64,000 nt of DNA from the NCBI RefSeq assembly GCF_001887595.1, contig NZ_CP017480.1:310001-374000 (forward strand). Direction: 5' to 3'. The notes under the pieces were generated by a model. The model searched no databases and was not told the DNA's origin. It saw only the letters and a list, made by a program, of their open reading frames with translations. This document shows, in pieces, positions 37,298-47,485 of this stretch. The position numbers were made by a program, and so were the translations under genes. Origin of the DNA: Luteibacter rhizovicinus DSM 16549. GTDB lineage: Bacteria; Pseudomonadota; Gammaproteobacteria; Xanthomonadales; Rhodanobacteraceae. Every line of letters begins with the position of its first letter. Position 1 is the stretch's first letter.

Positions 37298-37753
37298 TCA
37301 GGCAACGTCCACCGCCTTCACGCGCAGGGTCGTGCCATCGATACCGACCACCTCGATCGTCGCGCCCAACGGCAGGTCGGGGCCGACGACCAGCCACATG
37401 CCGTCACCGACGCGAGCCTTGCCGCGACCGTTGACGATGGGTTCGCACAGGGCAAAGCGCTGGCCGATGAGCTGGTCGCCGCGACGGTTCAGGCGTTCGT
37501 TACCGATCGGCACGATGCGCTCGAGCCGTGGGCGGACGAGCTTCCAGTAGGCGAAGCAGGACACGAAGGCGAGCACACCGAAGACGAGGGCCTGCGTGAG
37601 CGCCCCCATGTCAGGCATGACGAAGACGAAGCCACCCATGACAGCGGCCGCGATGCCGATCCACAGCATGAAGTAGCCGGGAAGGACGACTTCGCCGCCG
37701 ATCAGCACCAACGCGGCGATCCACCAGAAGTAGTGCAGGGCCAGATCGGTCAT
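37298..37753 (-). CDS. NfeD family membrane protein
   Basis: Short-form NfeD of 151 residues: two to three N-terminal membrane helices (about 8-70) and a C-terminal OB-fold domain (GQRFALCEPIVNGRGKARVGDGMWLVVGPDLPLGATIEVVGIDGTTLRVKAV, about 95-150). It starts four bases after the stomatin-like gene; this pairing is conserved in bacteria, and the two proteins are thought to form membrane microdomain complexes. It lacks the ClpP-like protease domain of long NfeD proteins. Confidence 0.9.
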   Translation of the reverse strand: MTDLALHYFWWIAALVLIGGEVVLPGYFMLWIGIAAAVMGGFVFVMPDMGALTQALVFGVLAFVSCFAYWKLVRPRLERIVPIGNERLNRRGDQLIGQRFALCEPIVNGRGKARVGDGMWLVVGPDLPLGATIEVVGIDGTTLRVKAVDVA

Positions 37754-37757
37754 GGCA

Positions 37758-38723
37758 TCAACGCGGCGGCAGTGGCGGGCGGTCGCTGTTGGCGACGGGC
37801 GGGGTCGTTGCGCGCTGGGCAGTCAGCGAATCCCTGGCCAGCTCGGCGATACCGGCGAGCGAACCGAGGATGCCGGTCGTTTCCATCGGCAGCAGCAGGG
37901 TCTTCTGGTTCGGCGACTTCGCCATTTCCTTCAGCGCCTCGACGTAGTTGTTGGCGACGAAGTAATTCAGCGCGTTGACACTGCCGCCGGCGATCGCGTT
38001 GGAGACCATGGTCGTCGCCTTCGCTTCGGCTTCGGCAAGACGCTCGCGCGCCTCGGCCTCGCGGAACGCGGCTTCCTTCTTGCCTTCAGCCGAGAGGATG
38101 GCCGACTGCTTCTCGCCTTCGGCCTTGAGGATGGCCGCTTGGCGATAGCCTTCGGCGTCGAGGATGTTTGCGCGCTTCTCGCGCTCGGCCTTCATCTGCC
38201 GGGCCATTGCATCGACGAGATCGCGCGGCGGCGAGATGTCCTTGATCTCGATGCGCGTGACCTTCACACCCCAGGGATGGGTCGCTTCGTCGATCACACC
38301 GAGCAGCTTGGCGTTGATCGCATCGCGCTGGCTGAGGCTCTCGTCGAGGTCCATCGAACCGAGCACCGTGCGGATGTTGGTCATGATCAGTGCCAGCGCC
38401 GCGCCTTCGAGGTTGGCAACCTCATAGGCAGCCTTGGCGGCATCGAGGATCTGGTAGAAGACGACACCGTCGACACGGACGACCGCGTTGTCCTTGGTGA
38501 TGACGTCCTGCGAAGGGACTTCGAGCACCTGTTCCATCATGTTCATCTTGCGCCCGATGGCATAGACGAACGGAATGAGGAAATGCAGGCCCGGCGTCAG
38601 GGTGCCCGTGTACTTGCCGAACAGCTCGACCGTCCACTCGTAACCCTGCGGCACGATGCGGATCAGCTTGGCCAGCACGATCACCACGACGATGACGACG
38701 ACTAACGCGACGACGCTTCCCAT
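37758..38723 (-). CDS. SPFH/band-7 (stomatin/QmcA-like) protein
   Basis: Membrane-anchored protein of 321 residues. One N-terminal helix ([20 protein letters not shown]), an SPFH domain ([33 protein letters not shown], then [19 protein letters not shown] and [19 protein letters not shown]), a long Ala/Glu/Lys coiled coil (about 180-240) and a Pro-rich end. Scaffolds membrane domains and often modulates proteases. First gene of a stomatin-nfeD-exporter transcription unit. Confidence 0.92.
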   Translation of the reverse strand: MGSVVALVVVIVVVIVLAKLIRIVPQGYEWTVELFGKYTGTLTPGLHFLIPFVYAIGRKMNMMEQVLEVPSQDVITKDNAVVRVDGVVFYQILDAAKAAYEVANLEGAALALIMTNIRTVLGSMDLDESLSQRDAINAKLLGVIDEATHPWGVKVTRIEIKDISPPRDLVDAMARQMKAEREKRANILDAEGYRQAAILKAEGEKQSAILSAEGKKEAAFREAEARERLAEAEAKATTMVSNAIAGGSVNALNYFVANNYVEALKEMAKSPNQKTLLLPMETTGILGSLAGIAELARDSLTAQRATTPPVANSDRPPLPPR

Positions 38724-38774
38724 TGCCCTTGCACTCCCTCATCCGGATATGTCCCGGAGTATAGGCGAAGCGGC

Positions 38775-40166
38775 TCAGGGCGTTCCGGCAGGAAGTACCA
38801 GGGTCACGCGCAGACCGCCGCCCTCGCGGTTGGACAGTGCGATGCGGCCGCCATGGGCCTCAGAAATTTCACGGGCCAGGGCCAGGCCAAGCCCCGTACC
38901 CGAGCGTTTGGTCGAGTAGAACGGCAGCAAGGCCTGGGCCAGTACCGTCTCGCTCATCCCTGGACCACGGTCGGACACCTCGATCAGGGTCTCTCGACCG
39001 ACCGCGTGGACCGCGACCGTGACTTCGCTGGCCTCCCCACCCGCCTCGTGGGCGTTCTTGATCAGGTTGATCAACACCTGTTCCACCTGCGTGGTGTCGA
39101 ACCAGCCGGGATGCTCGGGTGGCGGCGACGCAAGGCGGAACGACGCATGCAGTCCGAGGGCGTCGAGGAAGGGCCCCCATGGCACGGCCCGCGCCTGCGG
39201 ATTTGGCAACTTGGCAAAGCTCGCATAGCCCGAAATGAAGGTATGCAGGTGCTTCGCGCGATCGCCGATCGATGCGAACACACCGGGCAGCCGCGCAAGG
39301 TCGCCACGCCGGGCGAGCTCGGCACCCGAATGTGACAGCGACGAAATCGGCGCCAGCGAGTTGTTCAGCTCATGGCTGATGACACGGATCACGCGCTTCC
39401 ACGTATGCACTTCCTGACGGGAGAGCTCTCGCGTCATGCGACGGTACAGCTGCAGACGATGCGGACGTCCCTGCAGCCGGAAGCCACGCTGCGAGAGGTG
39501 GAACGTCTCCTCGCTCCCTTCCATCTCGACGGAGAACAAGGCGTCCTCGCCGGTCGCCGCCGCTTCGCGCAGGCTCTCGGGCATGCTCGCCAGCACCGTG
39601 GTGAAATCGAGTCCGGCCAGCGAGCGGCCTTCGTTGAACAGGTGTCGCGCGGCGATGTTCGCGTAGGTGATGTTGTCCGCCGAGTCGGTGAGGACCAGCG
39701 CCACCGGCGTGTTCTGCACCACGGTGTCCAGCAGCAGTTCGCGCTGGGCCAGATGCTGGCGCTGGTCGCGCAGCGTCTGCCCCAAGGCGTTGTGCATGCG
39801 GATCAGGTCGCCGAGTTCGTCACGTCGCGTGGTACCGATCGACATGCTGAAGTCGCCGTCGCGGTAGCTGGCCACGGCACTTTCGAGGGCGCGTATCAGG
39901 CGGCGCAGCGGTTCGACCAGCGCGTGGGCGACCCACACGGACAACGGCACCAGCACGAGCAGGCAGATGAGCAAGGCCGTGCCACCATCGAAAAACTCGA
40001 CGGGAACGACGTCGGGCAGTGCACCGGGCTTGGCCGGCGCTTCGCGCATCCACGCCACCAGTTGGGGAAAAGGCCAGATCGATACGCCAGCGAACACCAG
40101 CGCACCGACAATCGCCGAGCTGGCGACGACCAGGGTCATTCGTCCTTCGAGCGAGAGCGTCTTCAT
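38775..40166 (-). CDS. Sensor histidine kinase, NtrY-like
   Basis: Membrane kinase of 463 residues. Two helices (about 11-30 and 62-82) enclose a small periplasmic region; a HAMP domain (LVEPLRRLIRALESAVASYRDGDFSM), a PAS-like domain (about 150-245; LLDTVVQNTPVALVLTDSADNITYAN), an H-box with the NtrY/NtrB form VISHELNNSLAPISSL and an intact ATPase domain (LINLIKNAHEAGG, VSDRGPGMSE, GTGLGLALAREISEAHGG) follow. It lies 18 bases after the sigma-54 regulator gene, its obvious partner, at the end of the exporter operon. The signal is unknown. Confidence 0.93.
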   Translation of the reverse strand: MKTLSLEGRMTLVVASSAIVGALVFAGVSIWPFPQLVAWMREAPAKPGALPDVVPVEFFDGGTALLICLLVLVPLSVWVAHALVEPLRRLIRALESAVASYRDGDFSMSIGTTRRDELGDLIRMHNALGQTLRDQRQHLAQRELLLDTVVQNTPVALVLTDSADNITYANIAARHLFNEGRSLAGLDFTTVLASMPESLREAAATGEDALFSVEMEGSEETFHLSQRGFRLQGRPHRLQLYRRMTRELSRQEVHTWKRVIRVISHELNNSLAPISSLSHSGAELARRGDLARLPGVFASIGDRAKHLHTFISGYASFAKLPNPQARAVPWGPFLDALGLHASFRLASPPPEHPGWFDTTQVEQVLINLIKNAHEAGGEASEVTVAVHAVGRETLIEVSDRGPGMSETVLAQALLPFYSTKRSGTGLGLALAREISEAHGGRIALSNREGGGLRVTLVLPAGTP

Positions 40167-40184
40167 GGCGGGGACGCTAGCAGA

Positions 40185-41519
40185 TCACACCGCCAGTCCG
40201 TAACGCTCCATGCGCCGGTACAGCGCCTGTCGCGACAGGCCGAGATTTGTCGCGGCGCGACTGACCACGCCGCCCGCCGACGCCAGTGCCGCTTCGACCG
40301 ATTCGCGGCTGGGCTCGTCGAGATTGCGGCTCACGCTCTGCGTGGGCGGCGGGAGGTTCAGGTGCCCCGGCTCGATGCGGCCATCGCTGGCAAGCAACGC
40401 CGCACGAGCGATCGCGTTCTTCAGTTCACGCACGTTGCCCGGCCAGGGATGCGACAGCAGCGCTTCGCGCGCGTCTTCGCTGAGCTCGGCCTGGCCGGCG
40501 AGGAAGAACTCGGCGAGCGGCAGGATATCGTCCGTGCGATCGGCCAGGGCCGGCAGATTCACGTCGATCACGTTGAGGCGGTAGTAGAGATCTTCACGGA
40601 AGGTGCCCGCGGCGATCATCGCTTTCAGATCGGCGTTCGTGGCACTCAGCACACGCACCTTGGCCTGTCGTGTGCGGCCCGAGCCAAGGCGTTCGAACTG
40701 ACCCGTCTCCAGCACGCGCAGCAGCTTCATCTGGCCGGGCAGCGGCAGGTTGCCGATCTCGTCGAGAAACAGCGTGCCGCCATCGGCCATCTCGAAGCGG
40801 CCTTCGCGCGCCTTGTTGGCGCCCGTATAGGCACCGGCTTCGGCGCCAAACAGTTCGGCCTCGATCAGCTCGCCGGGTAGCGCACCGCAGTTGACCGCGA
40901 CAAACGGACCGCGGCGCACGCCTGAATTGGCATGCACGATCGCGGCGATACGTTCCTTGCCCGAACCGTTGGGTCCGGTGATCAGGACCGGCACGTCGGA
41001 ACGCGCGACCTGGCAAGCCAGTTCGATGGTTCGGCTCATGGCCTCGGACGCGAACACCAGGCCGTCGAGGTCGTATCGGCCTTCGAGGATCTCGCGACGC
41101 TTGCGACGCTCCACGCGGGCGCGGGTCACTTCGCGCGTGGATTCCGAAAGCTCGAGCAGGTTCTCCACCGTGGCGAGCAGCTTGGTGTCGTCCCAGGGCT
41201 TGGCCAGATAGTCGGCCGCGCCGGCCTTGACCAGCTCCACCGCGGCCTCCAGGTGCGTCCACGCGGTGAGCAGGATCACCGGCAAGTCGGTGTAGCGGCC
41301 GCGGATCGCCTTGAACAGCGCCACGCCTTCTTCGCCCGAGGTGGTATCGGCGGTGAAGTTCATGTCCTGGATGACGACGTCCACGCGTTCGGTCGCAAGC
41401 GTGGCGAGACCATCCTCGGGCGTCATCGCGACGAGGGGGCGGATATCCCGCAGGGAAAGCGCAAGCGATAGCGCCTCGCCCACCGCGGGGTTGTCGTCGA
41501 TAATCAGTACGCAGCGCAT
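40185..41519 (-). CDS. Sigma-54-dependent response regulator (NtrC family)
   Basis: Activator of 444 residues. Receiver 1-125 (phospho-acceptor Asp in VVIQDMNF; Thr in LLTAW; Lys in YLAKPWD). AAA+ domain about 145-370 with Walker A GPNGSGKE, the sigma-54 contact loop GAYTGA (Phe-to-Tyr variant of GAFTGA), Walker [14 protein letters not shown] and R-finger region. Fis-type helix-turn-helix at the C-terminus ([24 protein letters not shown]). Start 41519 follows AAGGGAA; an ATG 15 bases upstream is an alternative. Probable controller of the two sigma-54 promoters at 7254 and 48796. The last permease ends 86 bases upstream. Confidence 0.94.
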   Translation of the reverse strand: MRCVLIIDDNPAVGEALSLALSLRDIRPLVAMTPEDGLATLATERVDVVIQDMNFTADTTSGEEGVALFKAIRGRYTDLPVILLTAWTHLEAAVELVKAGAADYLAKPWDDTKLLATVENLLELSESTREVTRARVERRKRREILEGRYDLDGLVFASEAMSRTIELACQVARSDVPVLITGPNGSGKERIAAIVHANSGVRRGPFVAVNCGALPGELIEAELFGAEAGAYTGANKAREGRFEMADGGTLFLDEIGNLPLPGQMKLLRVLETGQFERLGSGRTRQAKVRVLSATNADLKAMIAAGTFREDLYYRLNVIDVNLPALADRTDDILPLAEFFLAGQAELSEDAREALLSHPWPGNVRELKNAIARAALLASDGRIEPGHLNLPPPTQSVSRNLDEPSRESVEAALASAGGVVSRAATNLGLSRQALYRRMERYGLAV

Positions 41520-41605
41520 CTGTTCCCTTCGCATGGAGTCATGGATGCTTCCCCCGCCGAAAGGGTTGCAACCCCATCGGCACTTTATTCGTTCCCAGGG
41601 CCATT

Positions 41606-42829
41606 CTAGCCACGGGTAGCCACGACAGGGGGAACCGAAGCCGCGCGCATGGCCGGTGCGAATACGGCGATCTGGCCGAGCAGCCAGAGCAGCACGGCTC
41701 CCAGGGGCAGATAGAACAGGGGCAGCCGCGGAAGTTCGTACTCCCTCATCAGGAACAGGTTGACTCCGTAGGCCAGCGCCATGCCGAGCACGATACCCAT
41801 GCTGGCGAGCAGGAAGTTCTCCGTCTGGAAGTAACGCAAGATGTCGACGCGGCGGGCACCAAGGGCACGCCGAACGCCGATCTGCCGCCGTCGCTGCCCC
41901 ACCCAGAAACTCGCCAGGCCGACGATACCCAAGGCGGTCACCACGAGCAGGATGACGCACACGGCCGCCAGCAGGCCGGCCATGGCGCGGTCACCGGCAA
42001 AGCGCTCGTCGCGGACCGCCTTGAATTTCTCCTTCTTGACGATGACCCGACGCGGGTCGATCTGCTTCAGCTTTTCGACGGCGAGAGCAAGGACCCGATC
42101 GGCCTGGCCAGGCTGGCTACGAATGATGAAGGAGCCGTTGGTGGCCGTCGTCTCGCGCCAGGGCTGCCACGTGGAGAACTCGACCACGGAGCGATCGACG
42201 CCGCCAGCGCTGGCGAGGTGATCCACGACGCCGATCACGCGCATCTCGGTATTGCTGCTGCCGAGCCAGACCGAACGCCCTAGCGCCGACGCGTCGCCGA
42301 AAAGATGTCGCGCGAGACCCTGGGTGATCACGATCACGGGGGATGGCTTGGCCTTGCCCGTGACCAGATCGTCCAACCAGACGTACTCGCCCGGTTCAAA
42401 GTAACGCCCCGCCACCAGGCGCGTGCCCAGCGTTTCGCCAACGCCCTCGCCGTAGAAATTCTTCACGTCCACGGTCGAGGATGCCTGGTTCGGCGTGACG
42501 TTGAGACTACTGCCCCAGCTGGTGTCGCCAAGCGGCAGGCTGTTGGTGATCGTGGCGGCTGCCACGCCCGGGATGGCGCGTAGCGCGGCGAGGTCGGCTT
42601 CGGCACGCGCATGATCGTCACCATGCCTGCCGATGTCGGAGGTGACGATATGCACCACGTTCGCTTCGTCGATGCCGCTGGGGGTATCCAGGATCGAAAG
42701 GCGATCGCTGATGAGGAACACCGCATTACAGACGATGGCGCAGGTGAGCGCGATTTCGAGGACCACCAGGCTGGCCGTGAGCCGGTGCTTGCGCAAGGCG
42801 GAGAGAATGGGACCGATGTCCTTCAGCAT
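41606..42829 (-). CDS. ABC transporter permease, MacB/FtsX type, 'B' paralogue (pair 3)
   Basis: Permease of 407 residues, B-type: N-terminus MLKDIGPILSALRKHRLTAS with the first helix, a periplasmic domain of about 230 residues, then FtsX helices with VGQRRRQIGVRRALGARRVD and the end PPVVATRG. Separated by one base from its A partner. Most diverged of the three B paralogues. No ATPase domain; relies on the ATPase at 46740-47450. Confidence 0.88.
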   Translation of the reverse strand: MLKDIGPILSALRKHRLTASLVVLEIALTCAIVCNAVFLISDRLSILDTPSGIDEANVVHIVTSDIGRHGDDHARAEADLAALRAIPGVAAATITNSLPLGDTSWGSSLNVTPNQASSTVDVKNFYGEGVGETLGTRLVAGRYFEPGEYVWLDDLVTGKAKPSPVIVITQGLARHLFGDASALGRSVWLGSSNTEMRVIGVVDHLASAGGVDRSVVEFSTWQPWRETTATNGSFIIRSQPGQADRVLALAVEKLKQIDPRRVIVKKEKFKAVRDERFAGDRAMAGLLAAVCVILLVVTALGIVGLASFWVGQRRRQIGVRRALGARRVDILRYFQTENFLLASMGIVLGMALAYGVNLFLMREYELPRLPLFYLPLGAVLLWLLGQIAVFAPAMRAASVPPVVATRG

Positions 42830-42830
42830 G

Positions 42831-44150
42831 TCATTGGCTCTTCAGTTGCAGCGCAGGAGTGATACGGCAGGCACGCCACGCCGGCAGCACGCCGGCGGCA
42901 ACCGTCGCGCCGATAGCCATCGCGAAGGTCACGCCCAGCATCGTCAGGTCAAGATGAGCCAGCTTCGCGTAGGACACGGGTTGCAACCGAACCATCCACA
43001 GGCCGAGCCAGGACAACAACACGCCGGCAACGCCACCCACGAGACCGACCATGCCCGCTTCGGTCAATAGCTGGCTGAAGATGCTGATGCGTGAGGCACC
43101 CAGCGCGCGCCGCACGCCGACCTCGCCCGAGCGCCGCATGAACTTCGCGAGCATAAGGCCCACGGTGTTGATCAGGCACACCAGGAAGAACGCGAGCGCC
43201 AGCCACACCTGCAGCCGCACGTCGCTCGGCACGACCTTTTCGTGATCGAGCCAGCCCATCAGGTCGAGCATCCGCGTATGCGCCGGCCGTTCGAAGCGGC
43301 CAATCGCCTTCTGCTCCGCGACGTAATGAGAGAGAAAATCGCGATAAGCCGCCACCTTTGCCGGCGTGTCGAGCTCCACCCAGAATTGCAACCATGCGCA
43401 CTCGGAGGTCTCCAGCGAGCTCTCGTCGCCCGAGCCCTTGCCCCAGCACTGAATGCCGCCGGCGCGACTGAGCAGGAAGTCGCGCGATGTCGACAACGGA
43501 ATGAAAACGTCGTCCTGTTCCGAGAACGCTCCCACGTTCAGATCGAAGAAATGCGGCACCGGGCGCCAGGGCTTGAGCACGCCGATAACGCGCAGGTCGT
43601 GCCCGTCCGCGCGGACCGTGCGGCCCGTGCTGTCCTCGCCGTGGAAGAGCTTGTCATTGAGGTCGCTGCCGATCACCGCCACGCGAGCACGGCTATCGTC
43701 GTCTGCCGACGTCCAGGCCCTGCCATAGCGGAAGGGTGTCTCGAACATCGGAAAGAAGTCGGCGGTGGTGTAGCGGGAGGACGAATAGAACGGATCCATC
43801 CGAGCATCGGTCGTCTGCATCGCTACCTGGCCGCCGACCATCAGGGCCTGATGGTCGGCGCGGCGAGAGTGCAGCAGGTTCATGCCGTCTGCCCAGGTCA
43901 GCTGCCGCGGGAAGTCCTGGCTCGGCGACGCCTGGTCCGACGCATAGTCCTTCATGTCACGCGGATCCATCTGCGGATAGAAGATCGACGCGCTGCGTCC
44001 AGGCAGCGGATCACCCGAGAGCACGTGAAGCACGGTCAACGTCGTCATGCAGGCGCCGATGCCCAGGGCGATGGCGAGGATCATCAGCGCCGTCAGTGCC
44101 CGGCTTCGCTTGAGGCTGCGAAGCGCGAGCTCCATGTAATAACCAAACAT
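42831..44150 (-). CDS. ABC transporter permease, MacB/FtsX type, 'A' paralogue (pair 3)
   Basis: Permease of 439 residues starting MFGYYMELALRSLKRSRALT, with one N-terminal helix, a large periplasmic domain (contains two Cys, in IQCWGKGSGDESSLETSECAW) and a C-terminal FtsX domain (AKFMRRSGEVGVRRALGASRISI). Paralogous to the genes at 7308 and 46710 but more diverged. About 21 bases after the preceding B permease stop. Confidence 0.88.
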   Translation of the reverse strand: MFGYYMELALRSLKRSRALTALMILAIALGIGACMTTLTVLHVLSGDPLPGRSASIFYPQMDPRDMKDYASDQASPSQDFPRQLTWADGMNLLHSRRADHQALMVGGQVAMQTTDARMDPFYSSSRYTTADFFPMFETPFRYGRAWTSADDDSRARVAVIGSDLNDKLFHGEDSTGRTVRADGHDLRVIGVLKPWRPVPHFFDLNVGAFSEQDDVFIPLSTSRDFLLSRAGGIQCWGKGSGDESSLETSECAWLQFWVELDTPAKVAAYRDFLSHYVAEQKAIGRFERPAHTRMLDLMGWLDHEKVVPSDVRLQVWLALAFFLVCLINTVGLMLAKFMRRSGEVGVRRALGASRISIFSQLLTEAGMVGLVGGVAGVLLSWLGLWMVRLQPVSYAKLAHLDLTMLGVTFAMAIGATVAAGVLPAWRACRITPALQLKSQ

Positions 44151-44171
44151 TCCGTTCTCCGTGATGAGCCG

Positions 44172-45392
44172 TCAGACGCTGCGCGTCGCCTCGACAGGCG
44201 ACACCCGCGAGGCACGCAGAGCCGGCGCGAACACGGCCGCCTGGCCGAGGGCGAGCAAGGCAACGACACCGATCGCGACATAGGTAAGCGACAGACGCTT
44301 CATTTCGAAGTGCGTGAACATCCACTGGCTGAGGCCGACCGCGAGGATCACGCCGACGATGACGCCGACCAGGGCGATCAGGAAGTTCTCGGTCATGAAG
44401 TAACTCAGGATGTCGCTGCGACGAGCGCCGAGTGCACGGCGCACACCGATCTGCTTGCGACGCTGGCCGACCCAGAAGCTCGACAGGCCGACGATACCGG
44501 CCGCCGTGATCGCCAGGAGCACACCGCAGACCACGCTCATCAGGATGGCCATGCCGCGGTCGGCGTCATACGCACGCCGGCGCACTTCCTCGAACTTGCG
44601 GATACCCACCTTGTCCGGAAGCACACGCATGCGGTTCGTCGCATAGAGTGCGGGCGGGATGGCCTTGAACACCGCGTCTTCCTGTCCCGGCTGCGTGCGC
44701 ACGAGGAACTGCTGGAAGCTGCTGTTGAACATGACCGGCATGATGGTGACGTAGTCGCCTTCGACAAAGTCATTCTGGATCCAGGGCGTCGTCAGCTTCT
44801 CGACGATACCGATGATCGTCGACGGCTTTCCTTTAGCCAGGTAAATCACTTTGCCCAGCGCGTTGCCGTCGGGGAATACCTTGTCCGCCAGGGCCTTGGT
44901 GACGATCACCTGCGCGGTGCCCGGCTGTTGTTGGCGCCCGACGGTCACCGTTTCACCAGCATTGAAGTTACGCCCTGCGATCAGGCGTACACCGAGCGTC
45001 TTCAGGGCATGCTCGTCACCGAAGTAGAGCGCGGTGGACTGACCCTTCGCCTTCGAATCCGGATCGGTCTGCACACCCGTGGACCAACCACCCTGGCGAA
45101 GCGGATAGGAGTTGGTGACATACGCGTCGACGACACCGGGAAGCGACCGAAGCGTCTGCAGGTCGGTCTTCATCAGAGGAGTGAAATCTTCCGGAGCGCC
45201 GACGTAGTCGTTCGACACCGCGATGAGGTTCGTCTCGTCCAGGCCGGTCGTGCGATTCACCTTATCGACGCGCTCGTGCACGATGAACAGCGCATTGCAG
45301 ACGATGGCGAGTGTCAGCGCGATCTGCAGCGCGATGAGGATCGTGCCTGACTTGTGCCGGCGCAACGCGGAAAGAATGGGCTTGATCTGCAT
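44172..45392 (-). CDS. ABC transporter permease, MacB/FtsX type, 'B' paralogue (pair 2)
   Basis: Permease of 406 residues, MQIKPILSALRRHKSGTILIALQIAL, the same opening as the satellite B protein at 8629. FtsX domain with VGQRRKQIGVRRALGARRSD and end SPVEATRSV. Two ATGs are available; 45392 is preferred because its TGAGG ribosome site is 8 bases upstream, whereas for 45398 it would be only 2. Lies 10 bases after its A partner. Confidence 0.88.
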   Translation of the reverse strand: MQIKPILSALRRHKSGTILIALQIALTLAIVCNALFIVHERVDKVNRTTGLDETNLIAVSNDYVGAPEDFTPLMKTDLQTLRSLPGVVDAYVTNSYPLRQGGWSTGVQTDPDSKAKGQSTALYFGDEHALKTLGVRLIAGRNFNAGETVTVGRQQQPGTAQVIVTKALADKVFPDGNALGKVIYLAKGKPSTIIGIVEKLTTPWIQNDFVEGDYVTIMPVMFNSSFQQFLVRTQPGQEDAVFKAIPPALYATNRMRVLPDKVGIRKFEEVRRRAYDADRGMAILMSVVCGVLLAITAAGIVGLSSFWVGQRRKQIGVRRALGARRSDILSYFMTENFLIALVGVIVGVILAVGLSQWMFTHFEMKRLSLTYVAIGVVALLALGQAAVFAPALRASRVSPVEATRSV

Positions 45393-45402
45393 GATCATGT
45401 CC

Positions 45403-46710
45403 TCAGTTGGATTTCAGCTGCCAGGCCGGCTGGACCTGGGCGGCGCGCCATGTGGGGTAGAAGGCGGCGATCAGCGAGGCGACGATCGCGACGACCAGCG
45501 TGAGCATGATCAAGACCGGATCGAGGGTGGCAAGACGGGCGACGGGCTCGGGGAAGACCAGACCGACGCCGAGGATGCCCACGCCCGTGAGAATCAGTCC
45601 AAGGACGCCACCGGCGACACCGATCGTGCCTGCCTCGATCAGGAACTGCGCGTAGATGTCCTTGCGCGATGCACCGAGGGCACGACGCACGCCGATCTCC
45701 GGAGCCCGGCGCATGAACTTGGCGAGCAGCAGGCCGATCGTATTGACCAGGCAGATCACCAGGAAGCCCAGTGACACGATCAGGGAAACCTGCGACTCCT
45801 TCGGTACCACGTGCTGGACGTCCAGCCAGGTCATCACGTCGCGCACCTTGATATTCGGTGCCCAGCTGAAGCGGCCTGCGCGTTGCTGGTCGGCGGCATA
45901 GCCTTCGATGTACTGACGGTAGCTGTCGGCTTCCGCCTTGGTGGGCAGCTCGCTCCACAACGACAGCCAGATGCATTCAGAGCGCAGGTAGTTGTCCCAG
46001 CCTTCGCCCGGCTCGGCGACGCAGCTGTTGTTGCCGGCGTTGGGCAATTTCAGGTCCACGGCGCGATTGAACGGCACGTACACCTTGGCGCCTTCGTCGA
46101 AGCCGCCCGTATTGGGCACGTCGAAGAACAACGGCTGGGGCGCCCAGTCCTCGATGACACCCGTGATGCGGTACAGGTGGCCGTCGAGGTTCAACTGCTT
46201 GCCCACGCTCTGCCCGCCATCGAACAGCTTGTCATTGAGCGACTTGGCGATGACCACGACACTCGCATGCTTTTCATCGTCCTCGAGCGTCCAGCCCGTG
46301 CCCTGCAGGAACGGCACGTCGAACATCGGGAAGAAGTCCGCGCCGGTAGCGTAGGCACCCTCTCGTATCGGCAGGCGGCCCGCGTTATCGGGAATCACGG
46401 AGACCCCGATCGGATAGGTGATCGTCTGGCGCTTCGCCTTATGAGCGCGCAGCAGCGCCGTCGCATCCTTGTAGCTGAGCGCTTGCGGCGGCTCGCCCTT
46501 TTCGAGTTTGTCCGGGCCCCAGTTGTCCAGCTGGGTGTTGAACAGCTGGCTCGACTTTTGCGGAATCGGATCCCGCGACGTCGCGCGGAATACCGAGTAC
46601 GTCGTCATCGAGGCGGCAACACCAAAGCCGATGGCCATCACCATCAACCCGGTGAGAACCGGGTTGCGGCGCAGGCTGCGCAGTCCGAGCTGGAGGTAAT
46701 AACTGAACAT
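45403..46710 (-). CDS. ABC transporter permease, MacB/FtsX type, 'A' paralogue (pair 2)
   Basis: Permease of 435 residues, MFSYYLQLGLRSLRRNPVLT, the closest relative in the window of the satellite permease at 7308 (same length, same PIP.KSSQLF and LVICLVN.IGLLLAKFMRRA segments). One N-terminal helix, periplasmic domain of about 250 residues with two Cys (NNSCVAEPGEGWDNYLRSECIW), three C-terminal helices. Follows the ATPase gene by 29 bases. Confidence 0.9.
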   Translation of the reverse strand: MFSYYLQLGLRSLRRNPVLTGLMVMAIGFGVAASMTTYSVFRATSRDPIPQKSSQLFNTQLDNWGPDKLEKGEPPQALSYKDATALLRAHKAKRQTITYPIGVSVIPDNAGRLPIREGAYATGADFFPMFDVPFLQGTGWTLEDDEKHASVVVIAKSLNDKLFDGGQSVGKQLNLDGHLYRITGVIEDWAPQPLFFDVPNTGGFDEGAKVYVPFNRAVDLKLPNAGNNSCVAEPGEGWDNYLRSECIWLSLWSELPTKAEADSYRQYIEGYAADQQRAGRFSWAPNIKVRDVMTWLDVQHVVPKESQVSLIVSLGFLVICLVNTIGLLLAKFMRRAPEIGVRRALGASRKDIYAQFLIEAGTIGVAGGVLGLILTGVGILGVGLVFPEPVARLATLDPVLIMLTLVVAIVASLIAAFYPTWRAAQVQPAWQLKSN

Positions 46711-46739
46711 GGAAGTCCCCGGAGCGTTGGGCGGACGGA

Positions 46740-47450
46740 TCAGGAAAGGGCGGCGTGCGGCTGCGTGTGGAAGCGCGGCTCTTCGGACAGGTCCACCACC
46801 TGGCCGTCGATCACGTGCACGTTGCGCTGGGCGCGCGCGGCGAGTTCGGGATCGTGGGTGACCATGACGATGGTGGCGCCTTCGCGATGGATCTCTTCGA
46901 GCAGTTCCATGACGCCGCGGGCCATCTGCGTGTCGAGGTTACCGGTCGGCTCATCCGCCAGAAGCAGTCGCGGCGAACCCGCCAGTGCACGGGCGATGGC
47001 GACGCGCTGCTGCTGGCCGCCGGAGAGTTCCGCCGGATAGTGCTTGGCACGCGAAGCGAGGCCGACACGCTCCAGGGCATCCATGATCCGCTGCTTGCGT
47101 TCGGCGGCCTTCATGCCGCGATAGCGCAGCGGGACTTCCACGTTGTCGAACACGTTGAGGTCGGGAATCAGGTTGAAGGCCTGGAAGATGAAGCCGATCT
47201 TCTCGTTGCGGATGCGCGAACGGGCGTTGTCGTCGAGCTGACTCACTTCGACGCCGTCGAGGTGGTATTGGCCACCGGTGAAGGTCTCGAGCAGACCGGC
47301 GATCGTCAGGAAGGTGGTCTTGCCCGAACCCGAGGGGCCGGTGACGGCGACGAACTCGCCTTCCTTTACGTCGATGTTGAAGTCGCGCAAGGCGTAGGTC
47401 TCGACGACTTCCGTGCGGTAGACCTTGGCGAGATGGGTCATCTTGAGCAT
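46740..47450 (-). CDS. ABC transporter ATP-binding protein (MacB/LolD class)
   Basis: ATPase of 236 residues with Walker A GPSGSGKTTF, Q-loop FIFQAFNLIPDL, signature LSGGQQQRVAIARAL, Walker B LLLADEPTGNLD and H-loop VTHD intact. The only ATPase for six related permeases (four in this operon and two at 7.3-9.9 kb), so it is presumably shared. It lies 35 bases after the fusion-protein gene. Expected to drive a mechanotransmission-type exporter rather than classical alternating transport. Confidence 0.94.
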   Translation of the reverse strand: MLKMTHLAKVYRTEVVETYALRDFNIDVKEGEFVAVTGPSGSGKTTFLTIAGLLETFTGGQYHLDGVEVSQLDDNARSRIRNEKIGFIFQAFNLIPDLNVFDNVEVPLRYRGMKAAERKQRIMDALERVGLASRAKHYPAELSGGQQQRVAIARALAGSPRLLLADEPTGNLDTQMARGVMELLEEIHREGATIVMVTHDPELAARAQRNVHVIDGQVVDLSEEPRFHTQPHAALS

Positions 47451-47485
47451 GGCGGTTCCTTCGTGGGTAAGGGAATGACGTTGGA

